Source of the DNA: Mesorhizobium sp. WSM3860
Lineage (GTDB): Bacteria > Pseudomonadota > Alphaproteobacteria > Rhizobiales > Rhizobiaceae
Length of the DNA stretch: 64,000 nucleotides
Reading direction: 5' to 3'
NCBI RefSeq assembly: GCF_002294995.1
Contig: NZ_NSGF01000008.1
Location: 186,001-250,000 of the forward strand
A program made the translations under genes and the position numbers. The notes beneath the pieces are model-generated. The model was not told the origin of the DNA and searched no databases. It worked only from the letters and a program-made list of their open reading frames with translations. Positions 63,814 through 64,000 of this stretch are shown one piece after another. Within the stretch, counting starts at the first letter, position 1, and each line of letters starts with the position of its first letter.

Positions 63814-64000
63814 CTACATCGGAAACAGGCTGGGCAGCGGCATGTGCGATTTGACGATCGGCGACTTCAGCACGACGAAGCTGAAATATTTGTCGATGCC
63901 GATATCCATATCGGTCAGCCGCTCCATGATCGTCTGGTACTCGCCAATGCCGGCCGTCACGAACTTCATCAGATAGTCGTAACCGCCCGACACGAGATGG
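63814..64000 (-). CDS. C-terminal part of an Lrp/AsnC-family regulator (cut by window end)
   Basis: Open on the minus strand from the window edge to TAG 63814-63816. Translation contains HLVSGGYDYLMKFVTAG, then MERLTDMDIGIDKYFSFVVL and KSPIVKSHMPLPSLF, the RAM-domain C-terminus of Lrp/AsnC proteins of the type that control proline or branched-chain catabolism. About 60 residues visible. It is convergent with the LysR gene at 62824. Confidence 0.75.
   Translation of the reverse strand, partial: HLVSGGYDYLMKFVTAGIGEYQTIMERLTDMDIGIDKYFSFVVLKSPIVKSHMPLPSLFPM

Overview
The window is a GC-rich (roughly 60-65% by eye) alphaproteobacterial segment, most likely from the Rhizobiales and Mesorhizobium-like. 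The reasons are the gene content: several Tat-exported dipeptide-type binding proteins, heterotetrameric sarcosine oxidase, StcD/DgcA-type demethylase, PuuE-type deacetylase, GcvA-type LysR regulators, an IS5-family element and an exported caspase/Sel1 protein. The genus is inferred from general similarity, not from a search. I see no tRNA, rRNA, CRISPR array or replication origin.

Layout. (i) 1-7.7 kb is mixed chromosomal content: the 3' end of an unidentified gene, a thiol peroxidase-like protein, a frameshifted IS5-family transposase, an exported caspase-like/Sel1 protein with a small lipoprotein, S-formylglutathione hydrolase, a KTSC-domain protein and an AlkB-like dioxygenase. A scrap of a molybdopterin-binding dehydrogenase lies in a gap. 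(ii) 7.9-36.1 kb is a large catabolic locus. A minus-strand pair (dimethylglycine/sarcosine-dehydrogenase-like enzyme, then a hydantoinase) diverges at about 12 kb from a ten-gene plus-strand operon: peptide-type ABC transporter, MFS carrier, two SDRs, an epimerase, a PuuE-like deacetylase and a dihydroorotase-like protein. That operon converges on a nine-gene minus-strand operon: MmgE/PrpD, SoxB-D-A-G, DapA-like lyase, 2-hydroxyacid dehydrogenase, MttB-like methyltransferase and an exported SMP-30 protein. The two share a hairpin terminator at about 24.2 kb, and a LysR gene diverges from the minus-strand operon at 35.1 kb. (iii) 36.2-54.6 kb looks like an amine/amino-acid utilisation region: two related GNATs, an ArgE-type deacetylase, GhrA-type reductase, cupin, two aldehyde dehydrogenases, tartrate/malate-type dehydrogenase, PuuB-type FAD oxidoreductase, two HAD type II hydrolases, a class III aminotransferase and a second complete dipeptide-type ABC transporter. 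(iv) 54.7-60.5 kb holds an Lrp/AsnC regulator, a polar amino-acid ABC transporter, a second cupin and a second FAD amine oxidoreductase. It is bounded downstream by a decayed 3' scrap of an oligopeptide ATPase gene. (v) 60.7-64 kb holds a DgcA/StcD-like N-demethylase, a divergent LysR regulator and the 3' end of an Lrp/AsnC gene.

How the genes may work together. The recurring theme is import of small N-containing compounds by ABC systems, followed by N-demethylation (MttB-like, dimethylglycine dehydrogenase-like, SoxBDAG, DgcA-like), deamination or oxidation (aminotransferase, PuuB-like enzymes, aldehyde dehydrogenases) and ring or amide hydrolysis (hydantoinase, PuuE-like, ArgE-like). S-formylglutathione hydrolase could help to dispose of formaldehyde from demethylation. 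The real substrates cannot be read from the sequence. The most notable points are the MttB-Sox-PrpD-DapA operon with no corrinoid protein in the window, a dihydroorotase-like protein and a SoxD that both appear to lack metal ligands, and gene scraps plus a helically phased A/T repeat around module (iv).
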